64,000 bases of DNA from Ananas comosus (Eukaryota; Streptophyta; Magnoliopsida; Poales; Bromeliaceae), in NCBI RefSeq assembly GCF_001540865.1, contig NC_033632.1, forward strand, positions 4,055,082 to 4,119,081, in the 5' to 3' direction. The translations under genes and the position numbers were made by a program. Below the pieces are notes generated by a model, which was given only the letters and a program-made list of their open reading frames with translations, was not told the DNA's origin and made no database searches. Positions 10,252 to 22,272 of this stretch are shown here, piece by piece. The first letter of the stretch is position 1, and each line of letters begins with the position of its first letter.

Positions 10252-12213
10252 GGCCAATTTGCATAAAAAATTCACTAATTTTGGACTTTTGCAAAACCGG
10301 GCCACCATTTTCGTTTTTTCAGATTCGGTCCGCTTTTTCAGCCGCCTGACCAAAATACCTTTATTATTTTTTCTCTCTCTTTCTCTCTCTCTCTTTTTTT
10401 TTTCTCTCGTTCATTTTTTTTTTCTCTCGCCGAAGAGGCAGCGGAGGCAGAGGCCGAAGCGGAAATGATCCGTCTCGCCTCTCACCCTCATGCTCTCGCC
10501 CTCGCCCTCGCCCTTGCCCTCACCCATGCACCCCCACCTTTCTCACCTCTGACCCCACCGAGGCCGCGCAGCAACTCTTTTTTTTTTTTTCCTCTCCGAC
10601 TCTCCTCCACCATCTCCGACGACGATGACTCTCTCGCCCTTCCCCGCCCTTCTCGTCCTCTCCCTTTCCCCCCTCATCTGTCGTCTTCGACGACGACGCA
10701 TCTTCGCGACGCCAACACCGTGGAGGTCGCTGCGGCGCTGCAGCCTCGGAGCGGGGGTTCTTAGCGGCGTTGTCGCCGGCGCTGGCAGAGACGGGTGACA
10801 AAAAAAAAATATAGAATAAGCAAGAAAAAAAATAAAAATAAAAAATTATAGAAAAAGAAAGATGGGGATGAAATTACACCGTTAAAATAAAATTGCACTG
10901 TTTTAAAAGAACGTTATACAATTAAGATGTAAACTACAGTTTTAAGATAAAAATTACACTCTTTAAATAAAAATTACACTCTTTGGGAGATATTTACACT
11001 GTTTCTCCTCTTATTGCACTCTTTCAGATGTAAACTATATCCATTAAGATGAAAGTTACACTCTTTAAACGAAAGTTACACTCTTTGAGAAATATTTATA
11101 CTGTTTCTTTTCTTCTTGCACTCTTTGAGATGTAAACTGCATCCCTTTAAGAGATATTTATACTGTTTCTCCTCTTGTTGCACTGTTTTTCTTCTTGTTG
11201 CACTATTTCTCCTCTTGTTACACTGTTTCTCCTCTTAAAGGGTGCAGTTTAAGAGGAAAAATAGTGTAATAAGAGAAAAAATAGTGCAACAAGAGGAGAA
11301 ATAAGAGAAAAAATAATTTAAATATCTCTTAAAGGGGTGTAGTTTATATCTGAAAGAGTGCAACAAGAGGAGAAACCGTATAAATATCTCTCAAAGAGTG
11401 TAACTTTAGTTTAAAGAGTATAACTTTAGTTTAAAGAGTGTAACTTTCATCTTAATGTATACAATTTATATTTGAAAGAGTACAATAAGAGAAAAAATAG
11501 TGTAAATATCTCTCAAATAGTATAATTTTTGTTTAAAGAGTATAATTTTCATCTTAAAACTGCAGTTTACATCTTAAGTAGTACAACTTATGTCCATAAT
11601 AGTGCAACATTTTTTTAAAACAGTATAATTTTTTTTTAACGGTGCAATTTCATCTTCATCTTTCCTTTTCTATAATTTTTTTTCTTTATTTTTTTTTCTT
11701 GCTTCTTCTATAATTTTTTTTTGTCACCCCTCTCTGCCAACGGCCACGGCGTCGGCGACGACGCCGCTGAGGACCGCCTGCTCCCAAGCTGCAGCGCCAC
11801 AGTGACCTCCACGGTGTCGGCGTCGGCGAAGATGTGTCGTCGTCGAAGGCGGCAGAGAAGGAGGGAGAGGGAGAGGGAGAGGACAAGAAAGACGGGGAAG
11901 GACGAGAGCCTCGGTGGGGTCGGAGACGAGGAAGGTGGGGGGTGCGCGGGCAAGGCCAAGGGCAAGGGCAAGGGCGAGGGCGAGAGCATGAGGGTGAGAG
12001 GCGAGGCGGGCCGTTTCCGCCTCTGCCTATGCCTCCGTTGCTTTCTTCGGCGAGAGGAAAAAAAAATGAACGACAGAAAAGAAGATGAGAGAGAAAAAGT
12101 AATAAGGATATTTTGGTCAGTTTGTTGAAAAAGCGAACTGAATCTGCAAAAACGAAAAGTGTGGTTCGGTTTTGTAAAAGCCCAAAACTAGCGGATTTTT
12201 ATGCAAATTGGCC
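10252..12213. mobile_element. Foldback (Mutator-like, non-autonomous) element, copy 1
   Basis: Starts GGCCAATTTGCATAAAAA and ends with its inverted counterpart TTATGCAAATTGGCC. Flanked by a perfect 9-bp direct repeat, AAAAGATTT, at 10243-10251 and 12214-12222. The whole 1962 bp is an imperfect palindrome whose centre falls at about 11235. Each arm reads from the tip inward: conserved ~110-bp terminus, CT/GA-rich zone, GC-rich block (10440-10795 and 11720-12050), then many short repeats related to GTGCAACAAGAGGAGAAA and AAAGAGTGTAACTTTCATC. Open frames in the GC-rich blocks are Arg/Pro/Ser low-complexity, with no transposase. Nine-bp duplications plus long inverted ends fit the Mutator superfamily. 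Confidence 0.85.
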
Positions 12214-12222
12214 AAAAGATTT

Positions 12223-15060
12223 TCATTCCTTGCTTCCTAAAAAAAGTTTTTGTAAAAAAAAGAACTTTAATTTTATATGAAAGTAGTGTCTTTATTTTCT
12301 AAATTCTTTTATCAAAAAAAAAATAAAAATGGTAGAGAATAATATTTTTGAGAAAAATATTTTATTAAAAATATAACTTTTATCTATTTGAGTTTCCAAC
12401 TCCAAATTCGCTATAATCTATACTACTTATAAAAATAGAAGATTTAAAATTATTTTCTTTTCCAAAATGATACTCTCTATTAATATAATTCCAATCATAT
12501 ATTAATAATATCATTTATTCAACTTTGATATAATAAATTACAGTCGTACAGCTTTTGTATTATTTTTAAATTATTATAAAATGTATTAATTCTTAGTCAT
12601 TAGATTTAATCTAATGACTGACGAATTAAGTATAAAATATATTAATTCTTAGTCATTGAATTTAATTCAATGAGTTGAATCTAATCTAATAGCTGACGAA
12701 TAAGTATACGTTACTTTTTTTTTTAATACGTAATCTATCTCACCGCCTACATAATATTTTTATTCCATCTTATCTAATAACTTATTTAACAATATTTCTC
12801 TTTAGCCATTATTCTCTTTCATACTTATCTAATGTTGTTTTATTCACATATAATATCTCCATTTTCGAACATACGCGTGATAGAAAAATCACGAACTAAT
12901 TATCATTCCATTTTATATTACTGTAACATTTTATATTACTGTAATACTAATTATCATTCCATTTTATATTACTGTAATACTCTATCTCATATTTGCTTAT
13001 TGTATTTGCTTCTCCCTCATTTTCTATCTCATATTTGCTTATCTTTGCTTTTTCCTCATTTTCATCATTGCCCCTCTTTTGCCACGGTTTACATATAATT
13101 CTTTTGCCGCGGTCTACATATAATTCGTCGTCCTCACCGCCATATCGTGCACGTCATCCACGTCGTCGTCATCTATTTATGTCACTTTCAACTTACTGGG
13201 AGAGAAAAATTTTCTGACATAATTTCAAATTTTGAATGAGTTATTTATTTTTACGAGTTTGGTTAATAAATTTTATGCAAACAAATTTACTAAAGTATGT
13301 AATTAACTAAAATTTTATATTTAAAGAGCCATAAAATTATTTAAATCAAAATCCGCTCTGATCCGCCAAATAAATGGAGCGAGAGGCGGGAGAACCTCTT
13401 CTTCCTTCTGATCCGCCAAGTAAATAGAACGAAAGGTGGGAGACATTTTTCTTCCTTTAATTCTATTCGTAAAAAATTCGCCAAAAATTCACTCCCGCTC
13501 CGATCAGTTCCAAATAAAATAAAAAATAACCCGTCCGACAAGAAATGGAGCGGGAGGTGGGGAAACCTCCCGCTCGCGGATCCGCTCCGTTTGCAATCCT
13601 AGTGGCATCATAATTATTATCGTATTATCAATTACAATACTGTTATATCGTTTCTATATTAATAATACATTAATATTATTAATTAAATTATAAAATTTAA
13701 TTTAAAAGAATCAAAATAGTTTGAGAACCAAAAGTGTAATTTAGCCTTCAACTTTATCATTCAAACTTTGAGATTTTATCTATGTATTATGTAATTAGCA
13801 AGAAGTGGAGGGGCATTATTGTCATTTACGGTCAGTAAGAAGCGGGAGAGGAAGCGCATTTTACGCTTCCAATACGCAACAGTACAATACGCAACAGTTC
13901 TTTTTTACTAATTCATAAAATCCAAAAACCAAAAAAGAATCTCTTTTTTAAATATCTCTAGAAACTACACAATCAAAAAAAGATATTTATAATTTTCTTA
14001 AAACAATATTTATTAAAAAAAAAGAAAATTGGTTGTGGTCACCTCTTCAAAAAGAACTCTATTTGTGATATTTAAATACTAGAATTTGTTGTTAAAGTAC
14101 CTCCAATATTGCAACTTTGGTCTCCGTTTTTTTTTTTTAATTTAAATGTTTTAGTTTATTAACTTTTAAATGTATCATGCTCTAGTTCTCCCCAATTTAA
14201 ACTTTTCATACTTTTATTGTAAAATAATTTTTTAAATTATATTTTCGATACACTAAAATAATTTAGTCATTTTATAGATAACAAACGAAAAAGCCGTTAC
14301 ACCAAAAAAAAAAGTTAGAATTTTATTTAAAACCATCAAAATTATATAGAAAGTTTATACTTTGTCTGGTTAAATCTACTATAGATTTCGACTAAAAATA
14401 AAGACAGAGTGTAGCAATAAAAAAATACTTTATTTAATTTTGTAAAGATATTAGATTTTATCGATCACAAAGATTGATAACAATATTCCAATACTTTCAT
14501 CAAAAAATAGAGCATTATATTTTTATATACATTTTTCTCTGACTTTTAATTTCAAATTTTTGGATTTGCAGAAAGTAAATAAATTATCGAAAGGAAGAAA
14601 CTTAGATAATCTTTCAATCTCTAATTTCTGATTCTACTGCAAAGAGTAATTATTTAAAAAAATTTAATATAACATATTTTAATATTAATTTTTTTTTAGA
14701 TAAGAACTTAATCAAACTGCAAATAAGCTCTTATGTACAAAATTTTAATTAGATATGGAGTTTAGAAACCATCTAATGATCTATTTATTTATGATATTTC
14801 AATTTATTGAACCGTTTCACCCAAATCCCATTTTTTGGGAGGTAACCTCACCGGGAACTCTTATCCTCACCTTCGCACTCTTTAAACCCCACATCCTACA
14901 ACTTTTCAGTATTTATTAAATTTTTATAAAAATTAAATTGAAAGGTGTATACGTAGAAATACAAACCTCTCTTTACCAATCCCCTCAAATACTATAATAT
15001 ATATTTAATTAATTAAAAATTGAATTTATTATTTTTTATTTATTTAAATACATAAACCCC
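12223..15060. other. AT-rich spacer upstream of the Pumilio gene
   Basis: No gene seen. It contains a small tandem array of CATTTTATATTACTGTAA units (about 12910-12977), paired TATCTCATATTTGCTTAT units near 12985-13045, and at about 13345-13606 a repeat-rich patch with ATCCGCCAA(A/G)TAAAT units. That patch ends GGATCCGCTCCGTTTGCAATCCTA, which resembles a hAT-type MITE end. The rest is AT-rich without clear structure. Confidence 0.45.
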
Positions 15061-15300
15061 ACTCTCTCTCTATCTCCTCTCTTCCTCTTCTTTTGCATGC
15101 CTCAACAGCTTCTCCCACAATTCCGCATGAAATCCCCAATTTAGAACCCAGTTTCTCTTCGCAAATTCATTTATCATCAATTTTATGATCTGGGTTTCTT
15201 TATTTTGCTCCCATTCATTGCATTATCTCCATTTTTCTCTTTTTTTGACCTTTTTTTGGGATTTTTTGGTTGGGTTTTGAGGAAGAAGAAGAAGAAGGCC

Positions 15301-16817
15301 ATGGACATGGAGATACAGGAGGAGATGGAGATGCTGTTGAATGAGATACCCCATGCCACATCTCCACGTCTCCATCATCATCATCATCATCATCCTCATC
15401 ATCCTCATCACATTAATCATCATGACCATGGCCATGGCCATGGTCATCATCATCTCCATCATGGTGGACATGGTGGGTACCCCTCTCATGGTAATGGTCA
15501 TGGCATGGATGATGATGGCGTGGTGAAGTACCATGTCGTGCCCATCCATGGCATGTATGGTGCGGCCGCCGATGACCCATCGGCGTTCCGTGGCCTCCAT
15601 CATGGCCATGGCATCATGGATGGCCATGCATGTTTGTCCCCGCCCCCGTTCCTCTCCGACGAGTCCCCGGCCTCGAGCTCCCTCTCCGGGACACCGTCTC
15701 CTATGGGGGACGACGATGCCGTGGGGAACGAGCGATTGGTGGAGAAGCTCCTCTCCATGCACATAACCCCTCCAACAATGGCTCAATCGATTTGTGAGAA
15801 CAACCCAATTGACCCATCTCTCTTTCGTAGTCATTCTCAGTATAATTTTGTGAAAAACGGCGTCCAAACTGATGTTAATTCGACTCCGAGCTCTGTTCTT
15901 GCGCAATCCCTGTTGTTTAATGAAAGTACGATGCATTGTTCTTCGGATTTTCATCCGAATGATGCTACCACCCTACAAAGAGGGTTTTCTCTGTGGGGAG
16001 AGGAAGAAGAGCATGTTGATCATTTCTTTCCAGGAATGGATGCTGGTGATTTCTTTCCTGCAATGGATGCTGATGATTTCTTTCCTAGTGCATTTTACAG
16101 TACAGTGCCGAACGGAGAATCTGTATTGTCTCCAAGTTGTATAAGTTCTCCAAATGCACTGCATAAAAATTATCAAAACATCGAGAATTTCGGATTCAAA
16201 GATAGCTTTGATGTATACGGTAGAGGGATAAATGAGTTCTCTCTGAATAGTTTGGATTCTCGATGTTTGCCACGGAGGAACCGTCAAAATGTTGAGAATT
16301 TTGGATTCGAGGACAGCTTAATTATACAAGGGAGAGACCTGCATTATGCGGGTAATCGTTCATTCGAGAACACGAAGTCGAGAAAGAAAATGCAATTTAA
16401 TGAGAAGTCGCATTTTAGAGGAAACCGGTTTGAAAATATGGGGAGTTTGTGCAGCGTCATGTGTCCTAACCTTTGTAAGTCTCCGAATTTTTCAGTGAAG
16501 GATGAAAGTTTGATGGATGTGAAAGGGAAAGCGACGGACCAGCAAGGATGTAGGGTTTTGCAGCATAAGTTAGATGAAGGGAAACACATGGTGGATGCGA
16601 TATTTCATGGGATTGCTGATCATGTGGTGGAGCTCATGGAGGACCAGTTTGGGAATTATCTCATGCAGAAGCTCCTGGGTGTTTGTGATGAAGAACAGAG
16701 GATGAGCATCGTAGTTGCATTGACAAAAGATCCTATCAATCTTGTTGGAATCTCTCTTAATATGCATGGGTAGTTTTCTTTATTTTCAGCTAAATTTCCT
16801 TCTACCATATGTTGTTC

Positions 16818-16857
<40 letters not shown>

Positions 16858-19800
16858 GCCTCTTAATTTTGCCCTTTTGGAGTCTAAAAAGTCCTGGTGG
16901 AGAAGTATATTTCTTTTCTTTTGGGCTTTAGATCTACTATTTTGGACTAACTAAGAATTCATATATATAACTTAACTTACATTGTCTGCCAATTCAGTTT
17001 CGTTTAGTTTTGCATCAGAATTGAATATTTTGTCCCAAATATTTTGGACTCGCTAGAGATGAGCGCAAAAGGCAAGATTTCAAATTGTTTAAGTTGGACG
17101 CTGTAGAGTGGTAATTGAGAAAGTGGGAAATACAAGGCTGCTTTTTTGTAATGTAGCCCTTTTTTCTCGTTATAGTTGGTGATTAGTCGATATCATAGTT
17201 GAAGAGAATTTGAATTCTTAATATGATTGTTCCTTTAACCAGCTTTATTATATGCTGTATTTTTCAGGACAAGAGCAGTACAGAAGCTGATAGAGACTCT
17301 TAAAATCAAGCAACAGATTTCTCTGGTTGTTTCAGCCTTAAAGCTGGGTTTTCTAGATCTCATCAAAGATCTTAACGGCAATCATGTGTTACAATGTTGC
17401 CTGGAACGTCTTCCGCTGGAGGATAATAAGGTATATAACTCAACTCTTAAGTGCCCATTTGCTTTGGATTTTGAAATAAGCTTTACCACTACAGAAAGCA
17501 AAAGCTTCTAGAAGCGAGGTGTTTGTCTGCAGCATTTGCTGTGTTGGAAAAGCTAAAATAACATTTTCAGCCCCGAAAAGTAAAAGCTCCTATCTGAAAT
17601 TTCTATGATATTTTAATTAAAAAATGTTAGTTCTGCTTCGAACCTCAGAAGCACGTCTGCAGAAGTCCTAGCTATACTTGGCCTAACAGAGCTCTCACTG
17701 TTCAGTCGGATAATTGCTTTTAACCTAATGCACATATCATAGTTATTCAAAGTGCATAGGAAATGGTACATTGGTTTAATTGATCTATAATATGCTTGCT
17801 GAATGAAGGTCCGTCAATGTGAGATATTTAATACAACTGCATGGAAGTGAACTAATTAGACAAAAACAACAAGGTTTATAATTTATTTTTCTGATATAAT
17901 ATTTATCTTATTTCATCCTCTGTAATTGTTCAATTAGTATATTATGTAATAAGCTCTGATTCAAGAATGTGGATTTACAATGTATTACTCATTCATGTTT
18001 TTATTTCTCATTTGGTTATTTTACTTATTCATTCACTATACATTAACATCTTGTATTCGTTTTGTTTCTTCACATACTCTATGTTTGACCTAACTTGCAA
18101 ACTGCAGTTTATTTTTGATGCTGCTGCAATTCACTGTGTCGATATTGCAACACATAGTCAAGGCTGTTGTGTCCTGCAGCGATGCATTAAGCATTCTACT
18201 GGTAAAGAACGAATGGCGTTGGTCGAAAAAGTTTCTGCTAATGGATTTCAACTAGCTCAAGATCCATATGGGTAATAGTGTTTCTCAAACTAAAAGCTGT
18301 TGCTTTTTTGTCTGTTGCTTTTTTGTCTAGGGAATTGGGCCACCTATATTTGCTTTAGTTACTCGGTCTAACTTTGATGTTGCTTTCTCTAGAGGTTCTG
18401 CGCAACTAACAGGGCAGGAAAGAAACCCTGTTTTTATGTTCTTTTGAAGTCTGTTTTGGTTTATTTATTTTCCGAACTAGTTATTTTAATTTAGCTAAGA
18501 ATTGCACTGCCAATCATTTGAAACTTATCTTCTTAAGGGCCTGTTTGTCTTGGTTTGAACTTCTGCATTGCGTAGACTTCAACAGTTTTCCCTGCAGCTG
18601 ATGCTGAAGCTTCAAAGCTGGAGCTTTTGCTTTTGGAGTTTGAAGTATAGCTTCTTGCCCACAGCAAATGCTCCAGAAGTTTTGTTTTCTGTTGTTTGGC
18701 TGCTATTTTTTGGAGTAGAGAAGCTATTCTAAAAGCAAACCAAATAGGCGCCATGACCTTTGCACCATGCATGTGCCAACTATCCATGATGCAGCTATTC
18801 AAAACCAGCTAACATTAAATAGTTATGTGATGGGACCATATTTATATTTTATAACCAGATGATACAATTTCAATATGGTTATAGATGCTCAACATTATAG
18901 CCGATGTTTTTCTAAAGATAATTAGCTAATTTTCTATATTCTATTATGTCCACCTTTGAAACCTCCAAAGTTACAGGTATATGCCTTCGCAAAGCATGTA
19001 TTGCAGTTAAACACAAAAGAACATCAAAGTTTCCATCTATTACAACATTCATGAGCTCTTATTGATTGTTACATTTTTATGTAAATGATGGAATTGACTC
19101 GGTAAAATATTAGCACCTCTCAAATAAAGCATCATTTGAATTTTCTGATGCAATTGCTCACTGTTTCTATTTGTTATTATTGCCTTTACTTTGCTCCATT
19201 GTCATGTTCTTGAAAATTCTTGGCCATCTTTGCACTAATTCCCATTTTAACCTATACTAAATTAATACTGTGAATGAAAGATTAATAGTGATGCATTTCT
19301 CATTTAGTATGTAAACATATATCAGTTTTGTGAGTCGAATATTTTCATAATGTTGCAATTTGCGTTACTTCCAGAGTTGGTCTACTTATTGATGTTTTTG
19401 ATCCTTAAGTTATTTTTTGGATTCCACTAAGCCGTATCTGAGTGGTTTGTGGTTTCTCTGTGAAATTTCATGTGCTCGAGGCACAGCTATGAATTTCTCT
19501 GATGTTAATGATTTTCCGGTTCACCTTTTAATTCTATGTTGCCTCAAATGGTTTATTAAGGATGTTTTTACAAAACTTCAAATTAAATCTACATGATAGT
19601 GACAGTAGGCTTTTCTTAGTTGTATGCTGAATTCCCTTTATTATTCAGTATTTAAATTCTATAATTATGTTTGCTGGAATAAATTCCGATCAAAACTAAC
19701 TACTGGCTCTATTTTTTCCTTTAAATATTAATATGATAATTAAGTTCTCGTCGCCATTCAATGGACCTAGACTCGCTAATTCTCTTTTTCTTCCCAGAAA

Positions 19801-20493
19801 CTATGCTGTTCAATGTGTCATGGACTTGGAAATCCCAAGGGTAATTGTGAACTTGAAATCTCAATTCGAAGGAAAATATGTCCTGCTCTCGACGCAAAAA
19901 TTCAGCAGTAATGTGGTGGAGAAATGCCTTACAGTTTTCGGAGATGATGACAGGGCAACTATAATATTCGAGCTACTCTCTGTATCTAACTTTGATCGAC
20001 TACTTCAAGACCCTTTCGCCAACTATGTAATATACTGTGCTATTCAGAATACCAAGGTAAAATATCAACAGAAAACTCCAGTATGTAAGAGCATATTATA
20101 TTTTGAGTTTTTTTTTTTTTTGAGTTATTTTTTTACCTCTCTTCGTAATTTCTTTCCTGGTTAGAATCTCAAAAAAGCACCAACTTTTTCCTCAGTTGGT
20201 GCAAGAAGACCAACTAAAGTGTTTACAATCGCATTCCGTGTTGTTTGAGTTTGATTTGATGCTGAAGTATTATTAAGCATGTAACATCATCATTAAGTCC
20301 GATTCTCCATTGGAGTTTCCTTCGAAACTTTTCAAATAATATGGTTTTAGTATGAACGAAACATTTATCCTTTTTTCTTTCACAGGGTTCTCTTCATGCT
20401 GCACTGATCGAGGCCATCCTTCCACACGCGCCAATGCTCCGAACCAGCCCGTATTGTAAGCGCATCTTTGCACTAATCCTGCCAAGGAAGTGA
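15301..20493 (+). CDS. Pumilio/PUF-domain RNA-binding protein
   Basis: Predicted 720-residue PUF protein from five exons: 15301-16769, 17268-17430, 18108-18271, 19798-20056, 20386-20493. All frames join. The ATG at 15301 (MDMEIQEEMEMLLNEIP) is preferred over the in-frame ATG at 15205, whose extension is hydrophobic/Lys-rich and looks like untranslated leader. After a His-rich run (about residues 19-60, CAT codons) comes a disordered region with small internal repeats (FFPGMDAGD/FFPAMDADD; NIENFGFKDS/NVENFGFEDS). Eight PUF repeats follow from about residue 413. Their RNA-reading pentapeptides are CRVLQ, NYLMQ, TRAVQ, NHVLQ, CCVLQ, NYAVQ, SNVVE and NYVIY. PUF proteins bind 3' UTR motifs and repress or destabilise mRNA in the cytoplasm. 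The order matches the canonical PUF order except for the changed positions in repeats 3, 5 and 8. Confidence 0.92.
17460..17690. repeat. AAAGCT-type dispersed repeat in Pumilio intron 2
   Basis: Contains the motifs AAAGCAAAAGCTTCTAGAAGC and AAGTAAAAGCTCC, shared with the repeat at 6044-6340. Strongly diverged. Confidence 0.45.
18539..18750. repeat. AAAGCT-type dispersed repeat in Pumilio intron 3
   Basis: Shares TGGAGCTTTTGCTTTTGGAG and GCAAATGCTCCAG with the family described at 6044-6340. It begins with GGCCTGTTTG, a frequent MITE-like boundary. Confidence 0.5.
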
Positions 20494-21494
20494 TGCTGTG
20501 TTGTGGTTCTTCCGTTGTTTACTGTAGCTCTTAGAGTTTTGCTTTTTCTAAATTTGGATTTTTAAAAAAGCTCAAAATGTGATTAGGTGTGGAGTTGTAG
20601 AAATAAGCAAATTTTGGAGTTCTTTGCTTTTGCGTCTGTTGTAATATCGTGTTGTCTAACTAGATGTCTTCCTCGTGACGTGTTTGTATAGTTTAATTAC
20701 TGTATTTTTTGTGAATTTTGTTTTGAATCCACTCTATGTTTTATATATATATATATATGTTCCGATTATCTTTTGCTTTTTCAGAGCTGAATCGAAGATT
20801 ATAGCCCTTTGTTGCTACTAAAGGGCTTACTTTTTCTTGTTGTTTTATGAAGCTGTGATTGAAAATCGACGCATGCTATGGTTGATATGATTCGTTAACT
20901 TCGTTTTTCCTTTATCTGGATTTTTTTTTTCCAGTTCTCTTTTTCCACTTTTTCATGGTATTTTCAGTCTCTTGATCTAAATCTTGTCTCCTTTTTTTTA
21001 GTCTACAAACTATTATAATTAGCAATCTTGTTTCCTTTCACAAAATGTTGTGCTCTACTCGTAGTTAACGATTGGTTATTTTTCATATAACCAGATATTT
21101 ATTAGTTTGGGTTAATCACACGTTTCCGTATTTAATTTCTAATTAGTGCTATTAGGAGAAGCATTATTATATTAGCTTCGTTGGGCAGCAAAAAAATTTG
21201 ATTGTCAAATGAATTTTTATCAGTAAAAGCAGAAGCAAATGTGAGTCACACATATTGTTAATTTTTGTATTAGATCTTTAAAAGAGTATTGGTACAAGAT
21301 AAAACACAGCGTTCCTAAACTTTGACTAATTTTATTTAAAGTAACCATCATATTTTAAAACTCGACAACTAGCTTTCTAAACCAGTAAGAAATCTTTTTT
21401 GATATAAGTAATATATATTTATGCATGATATATTGAGTTCTGATTTGAGGCTTGCATAGTTCCATGGTTCGTTACATTTAAAATAAAAAATAAA
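20494..21494. other. 3' flank of the Pumilio gene and spacer
   Basis: Probable 3' UTR to about 20750, where a (TA)n run lies at 20743-20757, then AT-rich sequence with no recognised gene. Confidence 0.4.
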
Positions 21495-21850
21495 AAAAAT
21501 ATATATATCATTCCTGTGATTTCGTACTTTCTCACTTTAATATTATGTAATTTAAAGTGTATCAATTTCGTACTCTGTTATTATATTTTTCTCTTTTGGT
21601 TATTTTCTCTACCAATTTTTTTCATTAAATAAGTCATAAAGATAAAATTAAAAAGTACTAAAGTGAATATTCGATAAATTATAGATGAAGGATCTGAAAT
21701 TTTTTATACATGATTTAACGAAAAGTTAACGGAAGGTGATGAAAAGAGAAAAATAAAATTATAAAATACTAAATTGATACACTTTAAACTATATGATACT
21801 AAAGTGAAAAATATGAAATCACGGAATGATATTTAAAATTTTTTATTAAT
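21495..21850. repeat. Palindromic dispersed repeat, copy A
   Basis: The two halves are inverted versions of each other: ATTTCGTACTTTCTCACTTTAATA on the left and its diverged complement on the right. TTTAAAGTGTATCAATTT is met by its complement near 21777. Relatives lie at 27717-28255 and 49490-49855. It reads as a non-autonomous palindromic element without coding capacity. Confidence 0.6.
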
Positions 21851-22167
21851 TCTCTAGTGTGGAAATTCATTATCAAATAATATAATTTATTATCGTTTCA
21901 AATAATTTAGACAAATTTTACAACAGTTTTGGTAAATTGGAGTTTCTTGTAATTTGAATCTCGTGAATTCAAATATAAAAGTACTTAACAGTCCAAAATT
22001 ACATTTTTAATGCCAATGCCAAAAAACAGTATCCATTAAGATCACAGTTCAATACGATTTGAATCCCAAATTCAATTTAAGCCTTTATATTATATTTTAT
22101 ATTTTATTAAAAGAAAAAAAATCAAATTAATTCAAATTTTATTTGCTATACAAAAAATAAGAGTAAA
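21851..22167. other. AT-rich promoter-side spacer of the P-class PPR gene
   Basis: Ordinary AT-rich sequence. No TATA box can be singled out. Confidence 0.35.
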
Positions 22168-22170
22168 ACC

Positions 22171-22222
22171 TTCCCCCCCACCCCCCCCCCCCCTCTCTCT
22201 CTCTCTCTTCTCTCTCTCTCCC
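22171..22222. repeat. Poly-C and (CT)n tract in the leader
   Basis: A run of C residues broken once by A, passing directly into a CT microsatellite, 50-100 bp before the PPR start codon. It is part of the probable 5' UTR and prone to length error in sequencing. Confidence 0.8.
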
Positions 22223-22272
22223 ATTCCCATTTCCCATCTCCTTCTCCCCGCCGGAATACTCCGCCGCCGACG

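Noticed and set aside
10252..12213. LTR retrotransposon interpretation of the repeated ends
   Set aside because: The long repeats are inverted, not direct; there is no TG...CA border or primer-binding site, and the duplication is 9 bp rather than about 5.
15205..15300. Upstream in-frame ATG of the Pumilio gene
   Set aside because: The extra 32 residues are Phe/Leu-rich followed by a Lys run translated from a T-rich leader; the MDMEIQEEMEMLLNEIP start fits the family better.
15223..15954. A 243-codon frame opposite the Pumilio first exon, rich in Met
   Set aside because: It is the complement of the His/CAT-repeat region (CAT reads ATG on the other strand), a shadow of the real exon.
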